Assembly: GCA_002698995.1 (NCBI GenBank)
Contig: PAAX01000012.1
Coordinates: forward strand, 62,001-126,000
Direction of reading: 5' to 3'
DNA: 64,000 nt
Source: Ignavibacteriota bacterium
GTDB lineage: Bacteria > Bacteroidota > Ignavibacteria > Ignavibacteriales > Melioribacteraceae
Below, in pieces: positions 31,300 to 39,542 of this stretch. Under the pieces are notes generated by a model. The model was not told the DNA's origin and did no database searches. It was given only the letters and a program-made list of their open reading frames with translations. Position 1 is the stretch's first letter, and the number at the start of each line of letters is the position of its first letter. The translations under genes and the position numbers were made by a program.

Positions 31300-31944
31300 T
31301 TATAAAATTTGTTCAAGCACATTTTTGTAGATTTTGTGCTCCCCTTCATAAACTATTAAATTGTATTTTATTTTCCTCTCCGAAAGTAAAGTCTTAATTT
31401 CATTTACGTTTTCTTCAGAAATAAATTCATCTTTTGTACCGATACAAATATTAATATCAGATTTTTCGGAAAGAGCTTTTACTTTGTCAAAATCAGCATC
31501 TTTGGGAATTGCTCCTCCCCACAATATAATTTTATTTGGTGAAAAATTTGTATTAATAAGCCACCTAATAGCTGCGGCGGATCCTTGTGAAAATCCTAAA
31601 ACAAACTTTTGTGCTGCACCAAACCAATTTTCATTTTTGTATAATTGTACAATATTATTCAGATAAGTTGTTTGATTTTCAATTTCATCTTCTCGTTCCA
31701 ATTTTGTCATCCAAGAAGCACCAACATTTCCCGAAAAGCCGTTTAAGTAAAAACGATTTAATGCCTCGGGGACAATAACTATAAAATTATTCTCATCAAG
31801 AAAATTGAAATTACGTATAAAATATTCTGCAAGCTGACCGTAACCATGTAAAGCAATTATAACAGATTTAATATTATCCGAATCTAGATTTCCTTTTACA
31901 GCAATTTTGGCGGTTTTCTCAGTTTTTATTTTATGTAAAATCAC
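31300..31944 (-). CDS. Alpha/beta hydrolase (phospholipase/carboxylesterase family)
   Basis: The 214-residue product has the GFSQGSA nucleophile elbow (S119), ALHGYGQLAEYF with the oxyanion loop, and later the acid (in GTKDEFIS) and histidine (in EGEHKIY) expected for the carboxylesterase/phospholipase family. It is shorter than most lipases, lacks a signal peptide and should be cytoplasmic. Substrates are probably short-chain or lysophospholipid esters, which is an inference from the family. It ends 12 bases before the nucleotidase start, so it may be the first gene of the minus-strand unit running through gmd. Confidence 0.9.
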   Translation of the reverse strand: MILHKIKTEKTAKIAVKGNLDSDNIKSVIIALHGYGQLAEYFIRNFNFLDENNFIVIVPEALNRFYLNGFSGNVGASWMTKLEREDEIENQTTYLNNIVQLYKNENWFGAAQKFVLGFSQGSAAAIRWLINTNFSPNKIILWGGAIPKDADFDKVKALSEKSDINICIGTKDEFISEENVNEIKTLLSERKIKYNLIVYEGEHKIYKNVLEQIL

Positions 31945-32181
31945 TTTTAAATTCTCAAAAATTTAATTCGATAATAACTATGTGATTAAGAATTATTAGA
32001 TAATTGACATGAAGCATAATTCAGACAAAGATTCTTATTCCTAATAATTCTAAACGCTGATTTCTTAAAATACTTTATCATATAAAGCATTTTAAGAAAA
32101 TTTTGAAATGATAAACAGATTAAATTATCGGCATTACTTTTGATGCTTAATATAAACATCATATTTTGGGAGAGAGAAAAA

Positions 32182-32316
32182 ATGTGGTTTTTCATTTTAT
32201 TTTTATCGATAGTATTTATTCTTTTTGCAATTATGGTTGCACAAGCTCCTGTCGGTTACGAAGATGAAGACGGATTTCATTACGGTTCTAAATTAGATCA
32301 AGAAGAAATCAATTAG
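32182..32316 (+). CDS. Small single-pass membrane protein (44 residues)
   Basis: An ORF of 44 residues follows a strong GGGAGAGAG-type ribosome binding site. The product has a hydrophobic stretch of about 18 residues (FFILFLSIVFILFAIMVA) and then a polar, acidic tail, APVGYEDEDGFHYGSKLDQ, so it is likely a bitopic membrane protein with the tail on one side. It overlaps the stop end of the convergent serine hydrolase gene by 8 bases. It is the only feature I can support in the 31945-32308 gap. The size and design resemble accessory subunits of membrane complexes, but I cannot name a family. Confidence 0.55.
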   Translation: MWFFILFLSIVFILFAIMVAQAPVGYEDEDGFHYGSKLDQEEIN

Positions 32317-33364
32317 ATAGATATAATTCTGCAAGTTCTCGTGCAAGAACCAATGTATCTCCTTCGTCTCTATTTGAAAGAAAAATAATAACTAGACGTT
32401 CGCTTGGAATTCTATAGATAATATTTCTGAATCCGGTTGAACTGCCGGTATGATATACAACCTCATAATCATCAAGTTTCTCAAGCCTCCAGCCGTATCC
32501 GTAATCAAATGTTTCACCTGAAGTAGTTGTTTTTCTTAATTGAGATTCATCAATTAGTTTTTTAGGAAGAAGCTTTTCAGTGTACAGACTTGATTCCCAT
32601 TTAAGCATATCGTAAACATTAGAATATATTCCGCCGTCTCCCAAAACAGCACTTGTTAAATTTTGATCAGCAAAAACCGCTTCGTTGTTTTCGAGTTTAT
32701 AACCGAATGCTCTGTTTTTTACTAAGTTTTCTCCTTTAACAAATGCTACTGAAGTTTCCATTTTAAGCGGATCAAATATTCTTTCTTTTAGGAAAACATG
32801 GTAAGATTTACCTGTAATTTTTTCAATAATCATTGTAAGCACGGCATAACCACTGTTGCTGTATTGATGTTTTTCACCGGGAGAAAAATAGGTGCTGTCA
32901 ATCTGCATCATCATATTTAACACATCTTTATCATGTAGCTTATCTTTTTGATTTTCCGGAATTAATGATTCATAATCAACTATTCCGGAAGTATGTTCAA
33001 GAAGATTTTGTACAGTAATGTTCTTTCCATAAAAAGGAAATTTCGGAAATATTTCGGTCAAAGTAGTTTCAAAGGAAAGCTTTCCTTCATTAATCAGCAT
33101 TAAAATTGAAAAAGCCGTGAATTGTTTTGTAACTGAAGCTAATCTGAAATTTGTTTCATTTGTTATTTTAGATTTTACTTCAATGCTTGCCATTCCACTT
33201 GATTTAGCAAGAAGAATTTCACCATCTTTTGCAATTAACAAACTGTAACCGGGTTGATTTGGATTTTGATAATCTTCTAAAAATTTATTCACTTTTTTAT
33301 CCATATTAGTTGAACAAGAAAAAAGAGCAAATACTGACAAAGAGAAAATCAGTTTCTTAATCAT
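32309..33364 (-). CDS. Serine hydrolase lipoprotein (beta-lactamase class C type)
   Basis: The 351-residue product has a lipoprotein signal ending FALFSC (C17 the anchor) and a class C beta-lactamase fold: S77-V-T-K80 in LASVTKQFTAF, YSNSGYAVLTMI for the second catalytic motif, and HTGSSTGF for the third. It is a membrane-anchored relative of the exported serine hydrolase at 27991-29505 but lacks its C-terminal beta domain. Peptidase or esterase activity towards cell-wall or peptide substrates is the usual expectation. It is convergent with the small membrane protein gene. Confidence 0.9.
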   Translation of the reverse strand: MIKKLIFSLSVFALFSCSTNMDKKVNKFLEDYQNPNQPGYSLLIAKDGEILLAKSSGMASIEVKSKITNETNFRLASVTKQFTAFSILMLINEGKLSFETTLTEIFPKFPFYGKNITVQNLLEHTSGIVDYESLIPENQKDKLHDKDVLNMMMQIDSTYFSPGEKHQYSNSGYAVLTMIIEKITGKSYHVFLKERIFDPLKMETSVAFVKGENLVKNRAFGYKLENNEAVFADQNLTSAVLGDGGIYSNVYDMLKWESSLYTEKLLPKKLIDESQLRKTTTSGETFDYGYGWRLEKLDDYEVVYHTGSSTGFRNIIYRIPSERLVIIFLSNRDEGDTLVLARELAELYLSN

Positions 33365-33423
33365 ATTTTAACTCAAATTATTTGTAAAAAGTCCGATAAT
33401 ATTACTAACTAAAGTTAAGAATT

Positions 33424-34077
33424 ATGAAGAAGATTATTTTAATATTATTTGCAGCTATTTCTTTAATTGGGCAAACTACAAATGATCTGCGTCCAAATGC
33501 CATTTATAAAAATTTCAAACCGTTTGAAACACCAAGAACTACAGGCAGACCGGGGACAGTCTTCAGAATAGATACAAATTATGTTAAGTATTATGTTGAA
33601 GATGTAAGAGCAATTAAATCGTTTGAAAGCAATGAGGGAAATGTTAAAGGAAGAATGTATTTTAAGAAGAGCGAACTCCTATCTTTGCTTAATCTAGATT
33701 TTTCAACAGATGAATTAATACCAGTTGAAGTAGAATTAAAAAATGTTGTTAGAGAATATAACGAACAGACAACATTAGACAGAGTTTTTTGGGATGATGA
33801 TAAAGCTGAAGAAGTTATTCAGGATAAGTTCAGCAGATATTTTGTAATTCGTGAAGCGGTACTTTGTGAAGAAGCAGTTTTTAAATTCAGCAATGCTTCT
33901 CTTCAAGAGCTCATCACTGGAAAATATCAGCTAAGTGAAGTTAAATTAAAAGGGGATCAAGTTGATGAATTTCCTTTTTATATAACCGTTAAGTTTGATG
34001 AACCCAAAAGACTGTTTTACTTAGAACAGGAATTCTGGCTCGATCCATATGAAGCTAAACCAAATTTTGATGATTAA
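33424..34077 (+). CDS. Exported protein of unknown function
   Basis: The 217-residue precursor begins with a signal peptide (MKKIILILFAAISLIGQ) and then has TTNDLRPNAIYKNFKPF, RTTGRPGTVFRIDTNYVKYY and a long charged middle (VEVELKNVVREYNEQTTLD). I recognise no catalytic motif. The RPGTVFRID segment appears in other small exported proteins whose role is not established. It is divergent from the serine hydrolase lipoprotein gene and stops 6 bases before the stop of the convergent amylase gene, so the two transcripts may overlap. Confidence 0.7.
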   Translation: MKKIILILFAAISLIGQTTNDLRPNAIYKNFKPFETPRTTGRPGTVFRIDTNYVKYYVEDVRAIKSFESNEGNVKGRMYFKKSELLSLLNLDFSTDELIPVEVELKNVVREYNEQTTLDRVFWDDDKAEEVIQDKFSRYFVIREAVLCEEAVFKFSNASLQELITGKYQLSEVKLKGDQVDEFPFYITVKFDEPKRLFYLEQEFWLDPYEAKPNFDD

Positions 34078-34083
34078 TTAAAC

Positions 34084-35910
34084 TTAGTTTTCTTCTTTAA
34101 TTATTCTTCCCCATTTTGGGTTTAATAAAATCTGGTTTGATTTTATTTCTTCATCATTTAATAAATCATAATAAGATTTTTCTTCTGCCAGATTTAATTT
34201 AACTGTTTGAGCCAAATTGCTGTTGTTCAAGAGAATAATAATTCTATCATCTTGATAGCTTCTTTCAAATCCGAAAACTTCTTTTTGATTATCTGTGAGA
34301 ATTGTTTTGCATTCACCAATATTAAGAGCTTTATGTGATTTTCTAATATCAATTAATTTTTTATAATGATTAAATAGATCATCATTAATTCTTACATTAT
34401 ATGATTTATCTCTTGGTGACTGATCCGGATTTAACTTTTCATTTTTATAATTGATATCACTCCAAAGCATCGGTTTTCTACAGCATGGATCATTAGCTCC
34501 CCACATTCCAACTTCATCTCCGTAATATATCATTGGAGCCCCAACGTAAGTCATCTGCATAATAATCATCAATTTCATTATTTGAACATCGGTTTCATTA
34601 GGAGCTCTTGTTTCAAATTCAGCATTATCCCCTTTAGATATTCCGAAATAATTTCCCCAATCTCTAAACTTGTGAATATCTTTATTAATAATTTGTGAAA
34701 GCAGCCGTGCGGTATCATGTGAATCAAATAAATTCTGCATTACGTAAGCCACATCTTTATTGTAAGCGTTTCTTAGAGTTGTTAATTTTTTGTCAAATTC
34801 AGAAGGAGAAATTCCGTTTTTATCATCAATAAAAAATTCTGAGCAGGCGAAAGCAAAATTGTAATTCATTACAGCATCAAACTCATCTCCTTTTAAGTAA
34901 GCTTTGTTCGCATTAACGGAATCAATAATCTCAGCAGTTATATATGAATTTGGATTAATGGCTTTTACCTGCATTCTCCAATCTTTCCAAAAATTATGTT
35001 TTACCATAAAAGCAACATCTAAGCGCCAGCCGTCAATGCCGTCTTCCGTATTTCCATCATTGTTCGGATCCATCCAACGTTTGGTAATATCAAAAATATA
35101 TTTTTTCGGTTCTTCGGTAATTCCGTTTTCATCCTGCATTAATTCGGGAAGCTCTTTTACACCGTACCATCCTTCATAACTGAATTTGGTTTTTAAAGAA
35201 TCATCATCCCAGCTTTTTATTTTGAACCAATTTTTATATCGTGATTTTTTTTGATTTTTAACTACATCCTTAAAAGCCCAAGAGTTAATTCCCATATGAT
35301 TGAAAACACCATCAATAATAATTTTCATATCCCTTTTGTGAACTTCCTTTACAAGCTTTAAAAAGAGTTTATCTGCTTCAGTCCAAATCCATGTTGAAGG
35401 ATCGTGGGGAATTTCAGTCTTAATTTTTTCTCTATCTCCTTTAGGATCGGGACCAAAATTGGGATCAACATGATGATAAGTTGCTCCATCATATTTATGC
35501 ATTGAAGGAGCTTCAAAAATTGGATTTAGATAAATCGCATTAATTCCAAGTTCTGATAGATAATCCAGTTTATCAATAATTCCCTGTAAATCTCCGCCGT
35601 ATCTTCTTCTTTGAATATTGAACCAAATATCTTTACCATTTAGTTTTTCATAGGATTGAAGCTTATACCAATCTGAATTCCATTGATGAATTTCCCAAGG
35701 CGATTCAGCATCCTGAGGCCAGGCGCCTTTTATATTTTCTACTTTAGGATCATTAGCAGTATCTCCATTTCTAAATCTTTCCGGAAATATTTGATACCAT
35801 AAAGCACTCTTTGCCCATTCGGGAACAAATGATTTTTCGTTCATTGTTTTATCCATTGACTGAGATAAACTAAGTGTAAATAAAATCGATAATAGCATAA
35901 GGAATTTCAT
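34084..35910 (-). CDS. Exported GH13 alpha-glycosidase (neopullulanase/cyclomaltodextrinase-like)
   Basis: The 608-residue precursor has an N-terminal signal peptide (MKFLMLLSILFTLSLSQ) and a GH13 barrel. Catalytic residues are D298 in DGWRLDVAF (nucleophile), E327 in YITAEIID (acid/base) and D399 in LFDSHDTARL. IIIDGVFNHMG is the second conserved region. ALWYQIFPERFRNGD and the extra linker RRRYGGDLQG are typical of neopullulanase-type enzymes, which cleave alpha-1,4 and some alpha-1,6 bonds in maltodextrins. No T9SS sorting domain is present, so it is likely periplasmic. A STAS gene is divergent upstream (80 bases). Confidence 0.94.
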   Translation of the reverse strand: MKFLMLLSILFTLSLSQSMDKTMNEKSFVPEWAKSALWYQIFPERFRNGDTANDPKVENIKGAWPQDAESPWEIHQWNSDWYKLQSYEKLNGKDIWFNIQRRRYGGDLQGIIDKLDYLSELGINAIYLNPIFEAPSMHKYDGATYHHVDPNFGPDPKGDREKIKTEIPHDPSTWIWTEADKLFLKLVKEVHKRDMKIIIDGVFNHMGINSWAFKDVVKNQKKSRYKNWFKIKSWDDDSLKTKFSYEGWYGVKELPELMQDENGITEEPKKYIFDITKRWMDPNNDGNTEDGIDGWRLDVAFMVKHNFWKDWRMQVKAINPNSYITAEIIDSVNANKAYLKGDEFDAVMNYNFAFACSEFFIDDKNGISPSEFDKKLTTLRNAYNKDVAYVMQNLFDSHDTARLLSQIINKDIHKFRDWGNYFGISKGDNAEFETRAPNETDVQIMKLMIIMQMTYVGAPMIYYGDEVGMWGANDPCCRKPMLWSDINYKNEKLNPDQSPRDKSYNVRINDDLFNHYKKLIDIRKSHKALNIGECKTILTDNQKEVFGFERSYQDDRIIILLNNSNLAQTVKLNLAEEKSYYDLLNDEEIKSNQILLNPKWGRIIKEEN

Positions 35911-35989
35911 GTGATTATTCTTTTACTTTATTCATATTTAAGTTAAAGAATAATTGCAATTTTGCAAATTAGCTAATGTGGTTTGGAAA

Positions 35990-36328
35990 ATGATTTTTGA
36001 TAAAATAATAATTAATGATATTGCGATTGTTAAAGTAAACACCGCCAGAGCTACAATTGAAAAGGTACCTGAGTTTAAGTTGGTAATTCAAGAAGTACTT
36101 GATGAAAATTATACAAAAGTTATAATTGATTTATCTGTATGCGAATATATTGATTCTACATTTTTAGGAAGTTTAGTCTTTACTCAAAAGAAATTAAAAG
36201 CAGCCGGACAAGAAATCAGATTAATAACAGTAAAAGATTCTTTATCAACCATATTTGTAATAACCAGTATGGAAAAAGTATTCAAAAAGTACATCAGCAT
36301 TGAACAAGCAATGGAAAGCTTTTTATAA
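35990..36328 (+). CDS. STAS-domain anti-sigma factor antagonist (first copy)
   Basis: The 112-residue product has the STAS fold with the phosphorylation-loop pattern IDLSVCEYIDSTFLGSL, in which the S-T follows a conserved aspartate. Such proteins (RsbV/SpoIIAA type) bind an anti-sigma kinase when unphosphorylated and release the sigma factor. I chose the ATG at 35990, with GGAAA just before it; a TTG at 35954 has no ribosome binding site. It is separate from the main regulatory block, beyond the U32 gene, but shares its family with the STAS protein at 40933-41271. A cognate kinase is not in the window. Confidence 0.88.
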   Translation: MIFDKIIINDIAIVKVNTARATIEKVPEFKLVIQEVLDENYTKVIIDLSVCEYIDSTFLGSLVFTQKKLKAAGQEIRLITVKDSLSTIFVITSMEKVFKKYISIEQAMESFL

Positions 36329-36332
36329 TAAT

Positions 36333-37547
36333 TTATCTGGTTACCACCTTGTATACTTGATCGCGGGGTCTAACTTTGCTGCTGCATTTAAATGTTATTT
36401 CATCCCCTTTAACTGCTTCTAAAATTTCATTTTCATCTTTCATTAACGATTTTAACTCCAGTTCAATTAATCCGGATGAATTTCCCATAATATAAATTTT
36501 ATCACCAAGTGCTAAGTTTTCGGCTTCAAGTTTTACATGTACAATCTGGTTTTTGCTGTAATAATTAATAACCTTTCCGGCATAAACTTTTTTGGTTGTT
36601 GCAACGCTACCATATTCTTCCGCAAAATCATCGGCACCGGGTTCATCAAAATAAAACCCATGTGAAAAGCCTCTGTTGTAAACTTCACCAAGTTCTTCTA
36701 TCATTTTTATTTTTACTTCTTTAGTCAGATTTCCTTCAAAGTACAAATCAATTGCTTTTCTGTATGTTGAAATTACTTTTGCGGCATATTCCGGACTTCT
36801 TTTTCTTCCCTCAATTTTAAATGAATCAATTCCAGATTCAATTAGTTGATCGATAAATTCAAGAGTATTTAAATCTTTGGGAGACATAATATAATCCGAA
36901 CCAAGAATTAATTTGCTGCCGCTGTCGGTATCAATTACCTCGTATTCTCTTCTGCAGGGCTGAATGCATTCTCCTCTGTTTGCACTTTTGTTAAAGAGCT
37001 CATGACTCATAAAGCATCTTCCGCTAACTGCAACACACATTGCACCGTGAATAAATGTCTCAATTTCTATATCGACTTTCTGCTTAATTTCCTTTATCTG
37101 TTCTAAAGAAAGTTCTCTTGCAAGAACAATTCTATCTGCTCCTAAATCTTTATAAAATTTTGCCGCACCGCTGTTTGAAATTGAGGCCTGCGTACTAATA
37201 CAAAAAGGGATTTCATATTTTTTGCATGCATTTATAACCGCCATATCCCATCCGATTACATATTTTACACCACTTTCTTTTGCTGTTTTAATAAGCAAAT
37301 CCAATTCATCCAGTTCATTTTCATATACAATTGTGTTTACCGTTAAGTGAACATCAACATTATGAGTGGCGCAGAATGAGACTATTTCTGATAATTCATC
37401 AACTTTAAAATTTTTTGATTTTGCACGCATATTAAGATTTTCAACACCAAGATATACCGCATTTGCACCATTATTTACCGCGGTTGTCAGCATTGTCCAG
37501 TTTCCTGCCGGAGCCAAAAGTTCAGGTCTATTTATCTCTTTTTTCAT
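36333..37547 (-). CDS. Peptidase U32 family protein (TrhP/RlhA type)
   Basis: The 404-residue product opens with ELLAPAGNWTMLTTAVNNGA, has GWDMAVIN and STQASISN, and a central four-cysteine region, HGAMCVAVSGRCFMS followed by GECIQPCRR, that would bind an iron-sulfur cluster. This matches the U32 proteins now linked to prephenate-dependent RNA hydroxylation (RlhA on 23S rRNA, TrhP/YegQ on tRNA) more than a true protease. Which RNA is modified is not clear from sequence. The gene lies between the first STAS gene (convergent, 4 bases) and the PAS kinase gene (divergent). Confidence 0.9.
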   Translation of the reverse strand: MKKEINRPELLAPAGNWTMLTTAVNNGANAVYLGVENLNMRAKSKNFKVDELSEIVSFCATHNVDVHLTVNTIVYENELDELDLLIKTAKESGVKYVIGWDMAVINACKKYEIPFCISTQASISNSGAAKFYKDLGADRIVLARELSLEQIKEIKQKVDIEIETFIHGAMCVAVSGRCFMSHELFNKSANRGECIQPCRREYEVIDTDSGSKLILGSDYIMSPKDLNTLEFIDQLIESGIDSFKIEGRKRSPEYAAKVISTYRKAIDLYFEGNLTKEVKIKMIEELGEVYNRGFSHGFYFDEPGADDFAEEYGSVATTKKVYAGKVINYYSKNQIVHVKLEAENLALGDKIYIMGNSSGLIELELKSLMKDENEILEAVKGDEITFKCSSKVRPRDQVYKVVTR

Positions 37548-37628
37548 AAAAATATTTTATTCTCATTTTTATACAAACTATTTTGTTATATTTTGATACA
37601 ATCTATTTCGGTTAAGATTAAATTATAT

Positions 37629-39533
37629 ATGACAAAAATTAACGACAATATAAGCAGGTTAATTTTATCAATTTCTAAAGCAGATTTCCTTTTTCTTATT
37701 GAAGAGGACAAGGGAAACGTTTCTGTGCTTCATGCATTCGGAAACTTGGAAATTCATCAGCAAGATATAGAAAAGCTTACTTTAGAAGTAATTAAAGATC
37801 ATACAAATTTAACATCTTCGGAAATATTTAACGAGTTCAAAAATAATTATTCTTTAAATGATATTTATGTAAGCAGAATTAATTATTTAGATTCTTTATA
37901 CTCTCTGGTTGTTCTTAACAAAAATAAATTCGGAAATTCCGATGAAACTTTGGCGCAATTTGAGCTTATTAACAAAATATTAGTAGATAACATCTTATCA
38001 AATAAAGAAATAGATTTATTTACAGACGTATTTGAAAATGTTGACGCAGTAATTTATACTATCAACAGAACCACAAAAAAATTCCTTTTTATGAAAGGAT
38101 CGCTGAAAAATTTATATGGATTTATTCCTGAAGATATAATTACAAATCCGTTTCTATCAAGAAAAATTATTGCTGAAGAAAATCTAAAAGAGTTTTTGAA
38201 TTTTAACCGGAAAGCATTAAACGGACAGAAATCAGTATTAGAATATAAAATAAATGATAAGCTGGGAAACATAAGGTATGTAAGGCACACGGCAATTCCG
38301 GTAAATCTTGAAGGAAATAAAAAGTATATAATCGGAATTGTAATTGATATTACGGACGAAAAAAGAATTCAAAGACTGCTGGAATCATCAGAAGCAAAAT
38401 TTCGCCAGCTTGTTGAAACTGCCGATGATTTAATATTTTCCTTAAATAAGAACGGATATTTCCAATCAATAAACAAAAGCGGTTCTAATGCTCTTGGTTA
38501 TTCTTCCGATGAAATAATAAACAAACATTTTCTCGAATTTATTGATGATGATTCAAAGGCAGATATTGCAGTTGTTTTTCAGGATATGCTTACAAATGCA
38601 AACGTAACAACATTTGAAACAACGTTTTTGGAAAGATTCGGCTCTAAGCTTGTTTTCGAAATTCAAGCTAGTCCTTTATACGAAGAAGGAAAAATAAACG
38701 GACTTATTGGAATTGGTAGAGATATAACTCAAAGAAGACAAGATGAGCTAAAACTAAAAGAACTAAATACAAAACTTATTGAAGCAAACAGAATAATTTC
38801 TATCGAACGGGATAGAGCAAAACAGCAGATAACAGTTTTAGAAGAATTAAATAAACTTAAGAATGAATTTATATCAAATGTATCTCATGAACTTAGAACA
38901 CCGCTTGCTTCAATAGTTGGTTTTGCAGAAACAATAGTTAGCGATGCCGAACTCCCCCAAGAAACTATTCACGAATTTAGTAATATTATTCTTACTGAAG
39001 GAAAAAGACTTGCTAGATTAGTAAATGATATTTTAGATTTTTCAAAATTAGAATCCGGTACGGAAACATTAAACCGGATTAATTTTAATCTTGCCGCCAC
39101 ATTAAAGGAACTCTCAGAAACATTTAAGGAAAGTGCTGAAAGTAAAGGTATTTCACTTAATATAGAAATTCCGGAAGCACAAATTGAAATTTTTGCAGAT
39201 AAAGAAAGAATACAAAAAGCATTTTCAAACATTATTTCAAATGGAATAAAGTTTACGGACAAAGGAGGAAGAGTAAGTATTCTTGTTCAAGATTTCTTAA
39301 AAGAAGTAGAAGTAATTATAAGTGATACCGGAATTGGAATACCAAATGAAAAGATTCCCGAACTATTTCAAAAATTCAGCAAGGTAAACAGACCCGGTTC
39401 GCAAATTCCCGGAGCTGGATTTGGTTTGGTAACGGTTAAGCAAATTATAGATTTACACAAAGGACTAATACAAGTTAAAAGTGAAATTAATAAAGGAACA
39501 TCTTTTATTGTTAGGCTGCCGAAGAAAAATTAA
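37629..39533 (+). CDS. PAS-domain sensor histidine kinase
   Basis: The 634-residue product has, in order, a GAF-like N-terminal region (about 1-125), two PAS domains (about 130-250 and 255-385), a short coiled coil, and a HisKA domain with H420 in NEFISNVSHELRTPLAS. The ATPase domain follows, with NIISNGIKFTDKGG, DTGIGIPNEKI and GFGLVTVKQII. No membrane segment is seen, so the kinase is likely cytoplasmic. I chose the ATG at 37629; the TTG at 37593 would add 12 residues. It precedes the NtrC-like regulator gene by 9 bases and is the likely phosphodonor for one or both receiver domains in the cluster. Confidence 0.93.
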   Translation: MTKINDNISRLILSISKADFLFLIEEDKGNVSVLHAFGNLEIHQQDIEKLTLEVIKDHTNLTSSEIFNEFKNNYSLNDIYVSRINYLDSLYSLVVLNKNKFGNSDETLAQFELINKILVDNILSNKEIDLFTDVFENVDAVIYTINRTTKKFLFMKGSLKNLYGFIPEDIITNPFLSRKIIAEENLKEFLNFNRKALNGQKSVLEYKINDKLGNIRYVRHTAIPVNLEGNKKYIIGIVIDITDEKRIQRLLESSEAKFRQLVETADDLIFSLNKNGYFQSINKSGSNALGYSSDEIINKHFLEFIDDDSKADIAVVFQDMLTNANVTTFETTFLERFGSKLVFEIQASPLYEEGKINGLIGIGRDITQRRQDELKLKELNTKLIEANRIISIERDRAKQQITVLEELNKLKNEFISNVSHELRTPLASIVGFAETIVSDAELPQETIHEFSNIILTEGKRLARLVNDILDFSKLESGTETLNRINFNLAATLKELSETFKESAESKGISLNIEIPEAQIEIFADKERIQKAFSNIISNGIKFTDKGGRVSILVQDFLKEVEVIISDTGIGIPNEKIPELFQKFSKVNRPGSQIPGAGFGLVTVKQIIDLHKGLIQVKSEINKGTSFIVRLPKKN

Positions 39534-39542
39534 GAGGTTGAT

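Noticed and set aside
31986-32195. 69-codon minus-strand frame opposite the small membrane protein gene
   Set aside because: It has no ribosome binding site, a low-complexity composition and no recognisable pattern, and it overlaps the start of the better-supported plus-strand ORF at 32182.
27991-33364. Beta-lactam resistance genes
   Set aside because: Both serine hydrolases have the class C fold, but many such proteins are peptidases or esterases, and nothing in the sequence points to antibiotic hydrolysis.
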